A DNA stretch of 64,000 nucleotides from Toxotes chatareus (lineage: Eukaryota > Chordata > Actinopteri > Toxotidae), in contig CM028882.1 in NCBI GenBank assembly GCA_016801885.1, positions 17,129,047 to 17,193,046 on the forward strand. Direction: 5' to 3'. The translations under genes and the position numbers were made by a program. Shown here one piece after another: positions 23,600 to 33,403 of this stretch; the stretch's first letter is position 1; the number at the start of each line of letters is the position of its first letter. The notes below the pieces were generated by a model that was given only the letters and a program-made list of their open reading frames with translations, was not told the DNA's origin and did no database searches.

Positions 23600-23990
23600 T
23601 TCCCACAGGAGAAAAATAAAAGCTTGTACAATAACCAGCACTTTCACGTGTCTCGCTCCATGAACTCCACCACACACTGTGAGCTAAATTGATGGAGAGT
23701 AACCCGAGAATGAAAATTAAAACACTGTCACCTTGTTTTTGTAGATGAAAGATGCCGAGTAAATGAAAAGTGAGCGGGGACCTATTGGATTAACAGCCAA
23801 CACAATCGCATCTGTGCAGATTTGCCTCTGTGCTGTAAATGTGATTGTGGGCAATAACATGTCGATTAAGGGGCCGTGGCTGGACTATTGGAGGCTTTGT
23901 GTGGGTCTGCAGAGGTGGTGATTAGATTAGCGAGGGCCAGAGTGGGAAGCCTGGGAGAGACGGAGTGAATTCTGATGAGAAGGTCCAGAA
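23600..23990. promoter_or_regulatory. Possible conserved non-coding element
   Basis: A 390-base non-repetitive block of balanced composition carries TAATTAAAA-like, GGATTAACAG, TGTCGATTAAGGGGCC, GATTAGATTAGCG and CACGTG words (homeodomain and bHLH-type sites). It stands out from the repeat-laden DNA on both sides. Conservation is a guess from texture and is not demonstrated. Confidence 0.25.
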
Positions 23991-24829
23991 GTAACCACTC
24001 GAAAAGTAACACTTTTTGCCACATTCAATATTTGCTCCGTTTCATTTCAAAAAACATCTGAGGGCACATGGAACAATGTAGTGATCTGTGAGACACAGTT
24101 TTCGTTGGTGAGATATGTCTGTTCAACTCAAAGTTAAAACCAGCGTAAAGTTTGATAAGAGCAAGGAGAAATATCATTAATTACTTTAGGAATATTTAAA
24201 CCAATATCTCATTGGTATTCTCATATAATAGTATATGGATGGAAAATAGGTACAGAAAAATGACAATGGCAGATTATTTTACACTTTCCTTCCAGGAAAA
24301 AGCAACATCCTGAAGAATGAGTGGCACAGGATCCTGATAAGACTGAAATACTGTATCTTTCCTTCAGATAGTTCACATCTTCCACTGTTTGGTAAGTAAT
24401 ACCACTGCCACACACAAAATAATTCAACCATGAGGGTTCTGTAAGATTTATTATTAGGTTACAGGTTGCTGAGATAAGTTTGGACAGTTGTTGTTTGAGG
24501 GAGGCATTTAACAAGCAATCAGTGGGACGCCTACAGTGACATAATCCTAGTCAGCTCTCACAAAAAGATCTTCACACTACAACACAAAACTTGCATCTCC
24601 AAAAACAGCTTTCTGGTTGTTTTAGTTTTATTATTCTTATTTTTTTCTAAAGCTGTAGAGCTGTAGTATTTCCTCTTGACAATGATTAAAATCAACACCT
24701 ACCTTCTTTTCTGCATGCTATACTTCTTTTCACCTCATGTTACTACTTCCCTACCTCTACCTCTCGATCTCCTTCCTCCATCTGTCTGCCCCAGACGAGC
24801 AAGAAAAGGCCTCTCTGATTTCCACCTGA

Positions 24830-25030
24830 CAAATTGTCTTATCGGTCAGTGAGCCGATTGGGGCGAATGAAAACATGACCTTCTCAGGCGGGGTCTCTCA
24901 CAGAGAACTCCGGGTACACTGATCAGGACTGATAAAAGCTCAAGGAAGAGGATACTGCCCACTCGCATGGAGACTTATCTCCAGGTACACTGATCAGCAA
25001 TGATAAAGCCATAGGAAGATAAGGAAGAGC
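24830..25030. promoter_or_regulatory. GATA-site cluster with internal duplication
   Basis: GATAA cores lie at 24931-24935, 25002-25006 and 25018-25022, with reverse cores (TTATC) at 24839-24843 and 24975-24979, so five fall within 190 bases. A direct duplication underlies part of it: GGTACACTGATCAG recurs at 24913 and 24984 (71-bp offset), each time followed by TGATAAA and GGAAGA. Dense same-factor sites are typical of an enhancer. Target and tissue are unknown. Confidence 0.35.
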
Positions 25031-25525
25031 AGTGGAGTGGCAAACAAGCACCATTAGGGTTATTCTATTCATACTTGGAGAGAGAGAGAGCAGGGAAGGC
25101 AGTTAAGCGGCTAACAAGACCCATTAGTAGTACTCAGACTTTCAGAGTGATGGTTGGCCGACAGACAGACAGAGTGACTGGCCAGCTTGTTGATTGACAG
25201 GAGCAGGTGGGGGTGGGGGTGGGGGCGTGGATATGTAGCAAGAGAGAGAATTATTTTGCACATATGCAAACAACTTAATTAATGTGAGCACTGAGTTTAA
25301 TACTATTTATATGTTTAAATTAAGCTTTTATTTTAAAAACAAATCACAGATGGGAGTAGGCTGCAACAGAGGTAGAGTAAGAACCAGTTTTAAGTTAAGT
25401 AAACTCTGAAAGTCAATTTTGAGTTGCACTGAAAATAAAGTCCATCATAATACGTCACTTGACCTTTAAAAACTTGTTTAAACTTGCTAAGTGTTCATTG
25501 TTGCTTAGAAAGGGTGTTTCATTTC

Positions 25526-25553
25526 GTTAACAGGTGCCTTGTTAACAGGTGCC
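25526..25553. repeat. Tandem GTTAACAGGTGCC pair
   Basis: GTTAACAGGTGCC occurs at 25526-25538 and again at 25541-25553, a 15-bp period. Each copy carries a CAGGTG E-box (ZEB/SNAIL or E-protein type) next to GTTAAC. Confidence 0.7.
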
Positions 25554-25679
25554 TGTTATGAGCAACATGTATCATGTCATAAGGCTTTCTTGCAAGTTCA
25601 TTCTTGCTGCACCATCCTCCTGTGTGATCCTGAAACAAGATCAAATCTATCTGCAATAAGGAGAAATACCAAAAATAAT

Positions 25680-26245
25680 GAATTTACAAGAACTGAAGTC
25701 TGAGAGAGTTGTGCAAAGAAGAAAGGCAGGTGTAGGTGGCAGTGGGAAGAAAGAGAAGGATCAGTGGAGGGTGGAGAGTGCATGGGGATACAGTGCAAAG
25801 GGCTGGCTAACCTTTCAGATCTGCCCCATTGTCCCACATTAAAAGCATCAGCGTCCATTGTGAGCGCAGGGGGGCAAGGTTTCCCTGCAAGCTGAAGGAA
25901 GTTATACGAAGAAGAGACAGGGAAAAGATAGAGAGTTTTTAAAAACGCAAGAGGATGTGACAAAAGGAGTAGAAAGGAGTAGAAACAAAAAGTATGATGG
26001 AGAGAAAAAGCAGAAAGAAGAAGGGGTGAAGGTAAAACAAGTTGGGGTGTGTGCACAAGATAAACGACCCCTCCTCTTTACCTCACGCTTGGCTGCTCCA
26101 GGACGGAGAGAGAAGGAGAAAGGGAGAGGGGATAGGAGAAGAATAGAGGGTCACACTAGACAGTGGGGGCTTTGTGGGCACTTATCAGAGACTGATGGCA
26201 AAGCACTGGACCCAGAGAGGAGAGACAGTGAATAGAAAGGGATGG

Positions 26246-26280
<35 letters not shown>

Positions 26281-26620
26281 TGAGCGTGCATGTTGGAATG
26301 GGGATGTAGAAGAGAATTAGGAATGAAAGAATAGAGGGAAGATACAAATACAGATGAGACAGGAAACTGTGAAGAGCAAAAAGACGTTAAAGAGAATGGA
26401 GAAGAATGGTAAGCACAACAAGCAGCAGCGTAGCACCCTGTATATCGCTTTACCAGCCTGAATGCACCCTCAGGTGAGACTTAGGAAGGGAGAAAGAGAG
26501 GGAAGGAGGGAGCACAGGGACACCAACAAAGAGCAAGAAGGTCAAGGAGGGGTATATGATATGGAGGGAGAGAAAATGGAAGGCGGAGGAAGGAAAGGAC
26601 GGGAGAAGATTGGGTTACAC
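25680..26620 (+). repeat. Long purine-rich region
   Basis: Most of this kilobase is G/A-rich on the + strand (long GAGA, GGAAGG and AAGAAG stretches), broken near 25800-25860 and 26060-26100 and by the (GT)n run at 26248-26279. Frames read across it give only Lys/Glu/Arg-rich low-complexity peptides. Confidence 0.6.
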
Positions 26621-28071
26621 AGCAGGAGAAGTCCAGTGTCACGTTCATCAAGGTGGTGTTTCACAGAGAGGGTGACTCTGCTGTGAAATCAGGATTTGTG
26701 GAGAAAATGTTGTGAGACACTGAGAGAAAAGTACTTTTTTTGTTGTTGTTGTTGTTCCTCACTTTCTAACTCCATCTCTCTCCTTCACTTTCCCGATTAA
26801 ACACACACACACACAGACACACAAACACACTCAGTCAGCAGCAGCTCCCAGCTCCCTGCAGTGTGCCTGCTGAGAGGGGTCATGTCAGACATCAACTCCC
26901 GTCGCGTCAGCTCTTTTTCTCCCACAATTCAACACAGCTGAGCCTGTCACCACTCTAACCTCCCTTCCCCCCAAAGAAGTCCCAGACACTGGCCCCTAAC
27001 ATTCACATAGACACACACATATTTATGATGTACACACATTAGTCAAAATGCACACACACACACACACACACAGTCTCATTCGCATGTTTTATCAAACACA
27101 CACATTTAGATGCAGTGGCGTCCCAGAGGAGACAGACCCCCAACTGGTGTCCACCAGCAGGGGTGCTGATCCTGTGCTGACATTCCCATCTCAGCCGTCT
27201 CAACTTCCCTGCCAGTTTACAGAACAGAGAGGCGAGGACACACACACACACACAGAGACACACACAGTCAGAGCTGTCTCAGCTCGGCTGCCAGCAAAAA
27301 GAACAGCATAACGAGTTTTTCATTCTCTTCCTGTCTAGGCTCTCTCCTCTTCAGATAACTTTATAAATTACTTCAGAAGTTTTGCTACACCTCATCCTGC
27401 AACTCATTGTGCATCAGCACAATGCGGTTTGGTTGAAACGGTTTGCAACGTCATGTGCATTAGACTAAAAGTGAGCTCCAACAAACAAAACTTTATCTTG
27501 ATCACAGTCAAGATTCTGCAAGCAAATGTCACAATACACACTGTGATTCCAGCAAAAAACATTTTAAATGTAACACTATGATAAATGGCAATCAATTATC
27601 ATTGCTGAGCTACTGCAGACAGTGGTGCATTGAAGGGCCATAGATAAAGCAGTAAATTTGTTTGGCTGGTCAGTTTGTCCGCACTGCAGTTATCAAAACC
27701 AAAAAAAATGTTGCAGTAATATTTGTGCCTGTGCTTTTAATTCAATTTCAAAACACATCTCCATCTGGAGGCCAATCTAAACTAGAAAGTCACAGTGACA
27801 TATAAATAGAGAGAAATGCTAAAGCAACTTAAGAGAAAATGGAAGTCATTTTTAGGAGTAGATACTGACTCTCCATATTTTGAACATAATTACACCAAGC
27901 AATTCCAAATAGGACAACCACTGCTTGGCACTGTTAACTGTGCTTTGTTTTGTTTTGTTTTTCAGAACTACTTAAATCCCTGACAAAGACAAATGATTAA
28001 TTATATAGCTCATAATATTATATGTCTAAATGACAGAGATGTAATTGACATCATTTGATGAAACAATTGTA

Positions 28072-28527
28072 GACGGGAGGACAATTCAAAGGCATGCAGA
28101 GCCAACAAAGCTCTGTCTGAGCAACGTTCTGTAAGACAGCCTGGGGATCAGTCTTTGTCCCCCTGTCTTTCCGCACGTCTCCTTCTGTTTAATTAAAACA
28201 CTGCGTTAATGTGACAGACCCATACAAAGTTGACTGCAGCCACTGATTTCTGCTGCTATACAAAAGAGTGAAAAAGAAAGGGCAACTTTTTTAGTTGAAC
28301 TACACCTGCGCAACTTTTTTCTTTTTAGCCTACATTATAATTAAAAATAATAATAATCCATAATCACATCTAAGGATGTGATTATGAGAAATGAAAGAAA
28401 TGAAATTGCAATTGTTTGATTAAGGAGTGCAAACGGGAGGACAATACAGAGGAATGCAGCGCTAACAAAGCTCAGTTTGACTGATGTTCTGTAAGGCAGC
28501 CAGGAAGATCAGTCATTGTCTCTCTGT
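28072..28527. repeat. Duplicated ~95-bp segment flanking a perfect palindrome
   Basis: Copy 1 (28072-28166) and copy 2 (28432-28527) are direct repeats 360 bp apart, roughly 80% identical by eye. They share GACGGGAGGACAAT-like starts, the core AACAAAGCTC, and TTCTGTAAG(A/G)CAGCC. Between them CATAATCACATC (28359-28370) and GATGTGATTATG (28375-28386) form perfect 12-bp inverted arms around TAAG. AACAAAG fits SOX/TCF. No coding potential. It may be a locally duplicated regulatory element. Confidence 0.6.
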
Positions 28528-29951
28528 GATTGGTGGGTTGCCTCGGCTGCTCCGCAGCATCACCTCCAGCAACAAGGGAATTCTCCCCTGCTGCTGTTTC
28601 TCTTTGCCCGCAGAGAGAGAGAGAGAGGGGTTATATGAGTGATGACCAAACAAAAGCAGTACAAAAGAAGTCAAATGAGTGTTTGATTAGTTATCTGAGT
28701 TATATGATTTCAATATGATTTCAAGTTATATGATATCGAAGAGGATTTGAGTGCATAATAATATCAAATAATCCAATTTAACTTTTTGCTGCTTTGATCA
28801 GTTATATATGTATATGGTAAATTGCTACATGCCCCTAACCCTTCCAGTCTCTGTGTGCACATTTATATACACTGGAAATAATTTGAACAGACCAAAGTTC
28901 CTTCAGCCAGCTTTGTGCAGCTAAAGTAAAGTCATCAATATTGTTTGATTGTGCACAGTTTTATCTACTGAGCTAGTGTGCAGCAAAGTCAGTGACATGT
29001 AAATCATATATAGTTAACAATGATTTAATGAACATAAAATGAGAATCCATTAAGTATAAATTGCTACTCATCATGGTAATGTACCAGGCAAATTCTATTT
29101 GCTTTCTGTTAAGTTTCAGTAACAGACCAACAGCTTTTTCTTTCTCATGGACATAGCCCTGTGACAACATGCGTACACTGGCTTTTCAATTTGGTATTCC
29201 TCTGTGTTGCCTAGTAATACACAGTGGTACGTATTTGGAACTTTAAATATTCAAACAAGTATAGCCCATGTTTCATGTTATCTCTGTGATGTCTTGTCTG
29301 TGTTTTCCCTGCATGGTGTCAAAAGAAATCGAAAAAAAAAAAAAAAAACCTGTTTTGCATACACAAAGGATAATCTTCTGGGACTGATAAATCAATATGA
29401 GAAAAAAGTAAACATACAAAGGCCAAGGTGAAGGATTTTAGATAAGACTGCTGGTCTATTTCATATTCTTTTCATATGACAGCAATGGAAAATATTGTGT
29501 TAATTGCTGTCATAATACAAGGGCTCAACAGTATTGGTTGTACTGGCAACAGTGCAAGCTGATAATTGCTAATGCACAAACCATTACAAATTAATTTGAA
29601 GAAATGGCACTGTGCACAAACATACATGCCCCCGAGCCTGTGGTGTGGAGTAGGGTACACTTGGCATAAATAAAAGTCAGTGGAGCAACCAAACTGGTTT
29701 GAAACAAGTCAGAAACTGGTTAAAGCCAAACACAATAGCACAAAAAATGGAGCTGCCACCATGTTCTATATATCTATCTGATCTCACAGTGAATTTCTTC
29801 TCAAATCCACATCAGTCAGAGTCGTCAGCTACAATTATCTTTAACATGAAATGTGTTCTTCCCTCAGAAAGAGTTTTCATATGGCGTGGTGTGTGTATGT
29901 GGCTCCGTGTATTTATTGGGAGGGGGGTGTGGGGTGTTACATCCCAGACGA

Positions 29952-30015
29952 GTTACCACGGTGACAAGGTGCTCCCTGCCGCCGTCGGGTCTCGGCCAAG
30001 TTGGGCGCCATGGTG
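29952..30015. promoter_or_regulatory. RFX X-box-like motif cluster
   Basis: GTTACCACGGTGACAA (29952-29967) fits the X-box form GTNRCC-N(0-3)-RGYAAC with one mismatch. CGCCATGGTGACTGGG follows at 30006-30021. The surrounding 100 bases are GC-rich and non-repetitive. Motif evidence only. Confidence 0.3.
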
Positions 30016-32259
30016 ACTGGGTGGTGACAGACTTTGTGACGAGTCCACTGGGACACCATGATTGGGTCAGCCTTAAAAAACACACTCATACGCAGACATG
30101 CATGCAATGCACGTGCACAAACTTACACATGCACTTGACACAGACACTAAATATACAAAACTTAAGCTTGTGTGTGCGCATCCTGACACACGTGTGTCAT
30201 TTTGTGTGACTCTTGATATTCAATTGAAAAATTGTTTTCAAAAGCAGTAGAATGTCATATCATCTACTTCCCTTTTGCTGTGGGAATGATTCCAGGCTTT
30301 TATCTCAGTTATCACCACCAGCCAAAACATCCATTAAAACATCCACGGTACTCATCAATTTTTGTTGATGCTATCGCTCATTCTGTGTGTGTGTGTGTGT
30401 GTGTGCATGTTAATGACTTGCCTCAGCATTGGGACGGCCTGCTGATTTACATTTCAGTGTTGCTGCATATGCGCCTACTTGTCTGTGTGTGTGGGTGTGT
30501 ACGTGTCCGTACACATACAGACACCTACACAATAGACAGATACATACACAAAAATCCTTACAAAACAAACCAAACAAAAGGGAAAAAAAACAAATATCTA
30601 TCTTAATGCAGATGTAAGATGCACACACATATATATACACACATAAAAACCTTGACCAGGAGGACAGGAGTAGGCAAGGAGCCACAGTTTGAGCTTCCTG
30701 CTGTGAGGGGTCATGACCCCTATCAGACTCTGTGTCAGTCTGCCTATTGTGCCATGGGTAGAGCAAAAAACACACACACATATACACACATGCAGTGATA
30801 TAACTTACATGGTCTCCATGACGATGGTAGGGGCGACAGTAAGGCGGCAGGATGGCGCTGTATTGACTGCTGGGGTGTTCTGATGAGAGGACCCAACCTA
30901 ATCATCATAATGCACTGTATCTGAGCAAGATCTGGAGGTGTAGGCATATTATATGATTATGTGTAAATATATCTGTGAAAAGTGGATTGGGGCAGCATTA
31001 GGGGTCATGCAGTGAATTAGATATACTCAGTACATTTAGTCTGTATCTTGCGTTTTAAAGTACTGTGTGAATTAATGTGGTTTGACATCATTGGAGGAGT
31101 AGATATTAAAAATTAAATGTTTTCCACTTGTTTTATGTCCAACATTCACGGTACAGGGTAGACAATAAAAGTAAACAAAAGACTAAATAAAACTTAGTTC
31201 TATACAAAATCCAGATCAGACAAACAAACAAGATTAAGAAGAACAATGAGTTTCCAAAACATACAAGGCTTTAATTAATATTTTATGAACTCCTGTGGAG
31301 CGTTCAAGCCAGTCAAACTGTGGATGAATGTGAGTGTGTATGTGTGCAGGGGGGCATCTGCCATTGACTTTGACCATCAACACCAAATGAAGACAAGAGC
31401 TACAATGGCCACAGTGTTTACTAAGGGAAGTAACACATAATTATAACTCTCTTACAATTAACAATTCAGATTGTACTGTAAGTTTGGTACAACCCTGAGT
31501 AACAGAATGCCAGTCAGTTTAAAATGTTACATGCTTTCACCATTTCTGTTTGTGAACAACTCTTTCCTTGAGCCAGAAAACCTGGAGGATTGATGTGTGA
31601 AGTTCCTCTTTTTTTAATGAAACTCCTCTGATGTTCTACAAAAGAAAACAAATATCAGCAAACGCCTCTTCATGGTAGAAATGGGGCCAAGTTTCCATTT
31701 AGAATTTCGCTGCTTCTGTTACAGTAAACTTTGAAATAGCCTTAGAACAGTTCTCATTGGATTTTTTTGCCCATAGTAAGAGGGAATGGCATTGCATATC
31801 AAAGTGTACATAGTTCTTAGTCTAATCATAATCAGTGTCACTAATGTTCCACTACATTATATTCAATACTTTCCTCTCCTGTTGGACTTTAATCTTGTCC
31901 ACTCTAATAAGCTCTTTATAACTCTTTATCAATAGCTGTACCTTACAAAGGGGCACAGAGACCCTCTATCAGAGCAAGTTGTCAGTGGTATAGTAGGACT
32001 CAGATGCAGTGTAGGATTTAAGCTGTTCAAATCGGTAAAAACAGTGTTGTCCTCACATAAGTATCTGCAGCAAGAGGACACGAAACACACCTACACAGAG
32101 ATGAAGTTACACAGGGATAATATTATTCAACAGTCGCAGGTGGACCTCATCACATGCCCTCTTTCTTCTCAGAAAATGTGTATCTGCTGCCCCCTTTTGA
32201 TCAGTAAATGTATGACAGTTTTTGACTGATCACAGGGATATGGTGTTTCACACTAGAGT

Positions 32260-32273
32260 GTGGCATCTAGTGG
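32260..32273 (-). promoter_or_regulatory. CTCF-like site (reverse orientation)
   Basis: GTGGCATCTAGTGG matches the reverse complement of the CTCF consensus CCASYAGRKGGCRS at 13 of 14 positions. It lies about 1.1 kb upstream of the smarcad1 start codon, at the right edge of the gene desert. Confidence 0.4.
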
Positions 32274-33017
32274 ACACCATATAGAAACAAGTGAAATTGA
32301 AGTTAAAATTAGAATCTATAATAATTTTATGTTATCTCCAGCCTCCCAAGGCAAACCTGGGATGTGACAGTCTTGATTCTCTTGACAAAACCAGTTTTTT
32401 CCCTCTGAGGATACCAACAGATCTACCTTGAGTTATAAATCTCATTTTATGGACTACCACATATTCCAACCCAGGTTTTCTAAATCCCTGTGCAACTTCA
32501 ACACTGCAGTCTGAACACATACCAAGCACATACCGCAAAACTAAATAATACATTATAATATCTGCATAATTAGATTTGTTTGCACTACATTGATACAGAA
32601 AGAGAAAGCTAAGATAGGGCTTGGTTGCCTTAGAAGAATGCACACTATTTTCAGGCATACGCGGAATGGTCCCTTCACACAAATAATTCGGTTGTGTCAG
32701 GGGTTACTATTTTACTGCTTAGCTTATTCTTTTACCTTACATCACCACATCACAGGTTTCATAAGCGATGTTGGACCGACTGTCAAGATCGTTCACCTCC
32801 TATTCATGTTGCCACCAGTGGAATACAATGTTTATCACACTTTAAAACCATAAGACCATAAGACCTTATAAATTAGGCTACTCTAAGTAATTCAGGTGGG
32901 TCTTGGATGATAATATAAGCAAGGAGCGTGAGCTATGTTAACAATTCGGTCTCTAAAAGAGAATTTGAGCAGAACCGGAAGTAGGCTACAGTGTTTTATC
33001 TTGACTCGCCACTGAGT

Positions 33018-33101
33018 TCCCGCCCACATCTCCTCCTGACCAATCAGAGGAGTCGGTACAGCATCTTCCAGGGCCGCTGGAGTTCGCGGGAAGCCGGCTG
33101 T
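33018..33101 (+). promoter_or_regulatory. smarcad1 promoter
   Basis: A TATA-less, GC-leaning promoter contains TTCCCGCCC (33018-33026), a CCAAT box (33040-33044) in ACCAATCAGAGG, and a symmetric E2F-type TTCGCGGGAA (33083-33092). These fit a housekeeping or S-phase gene. Transcription probably begins between about 33080 and 33200, but the start is not resolved. Confidence 0.5.
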
Positions 33102-33227
33102 ATGCGGATTAAAGCAAGCATAATTGGACTGAAGATTGAACAACTTTCTTTGATACGAAATCAGTGTGTCATCAATCGATGCGTTTTAAACTATTATGGT
33201 TACAAACGCCACAGTGACACAGCTTAA
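33102..33227 (+). other. Possible upstream ORF in the smarcad1 leader (41 codons)
   Basis: An ATG at 33102 opens a 41-codon frame that stops at 33227, 176 bases before the smarcad1 start codon. If transcription begins upstream of 33102 this would be translated first and could damp expression of the main frame. The peptide has no recognisable features. Confidence 0.3.
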
Positions 33228-33403
33228 AATCGCCGTATTTGCACCACTGCTATTCTGGCTGCTATGCTAACATCCGACGCTCGTTAGCTAGGTTGTCACA
33301 TTGGCTAACAGGAGCACTGCTTCATGCGACTGGGCAGAGAAAATACTGCTGACTAGAAAGAGACAAAGGGCTGCCGCCGTCAGGCACGAAGTAGGCTGTT
33401 AAA

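Larger units (their letters stand above)
20435..28060. other. Intergenic, no gene recognised
   Basis: No supported coding region. Contents seen: (GT)n runs at 22251-22269 and 26248-26279, the compound array at 22728-22858, (CA)n at 27051-27072, possible conserved regulatory blocks at 23600-23990 and 24830-25030, a paired E-box at 25526-25553, and a long purine-rich region at 25680-26620. Confidence 0.55.
28530..32980. other. Intergenic upstream of smarcad1, no gene recognised
   Basis: No supported coding region. An A16-type homopolymer lies near 29333-29348, (GT)n at 30384-30405 and several short CA/GT runs near 30480-30640 and 30770-30790. RFX-like words lie near 29952-30015, and a CTCF-like site at 32260-32273. 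Confidence 0.55.

Noticed and set aside
7658..33000. Retroviral or LINE coding remnants in the gene desert
   Set aside because: No frame with reverse transcriptase, integrase, gag or transposase motifs was recognised; only short non-coding repeats are supported.
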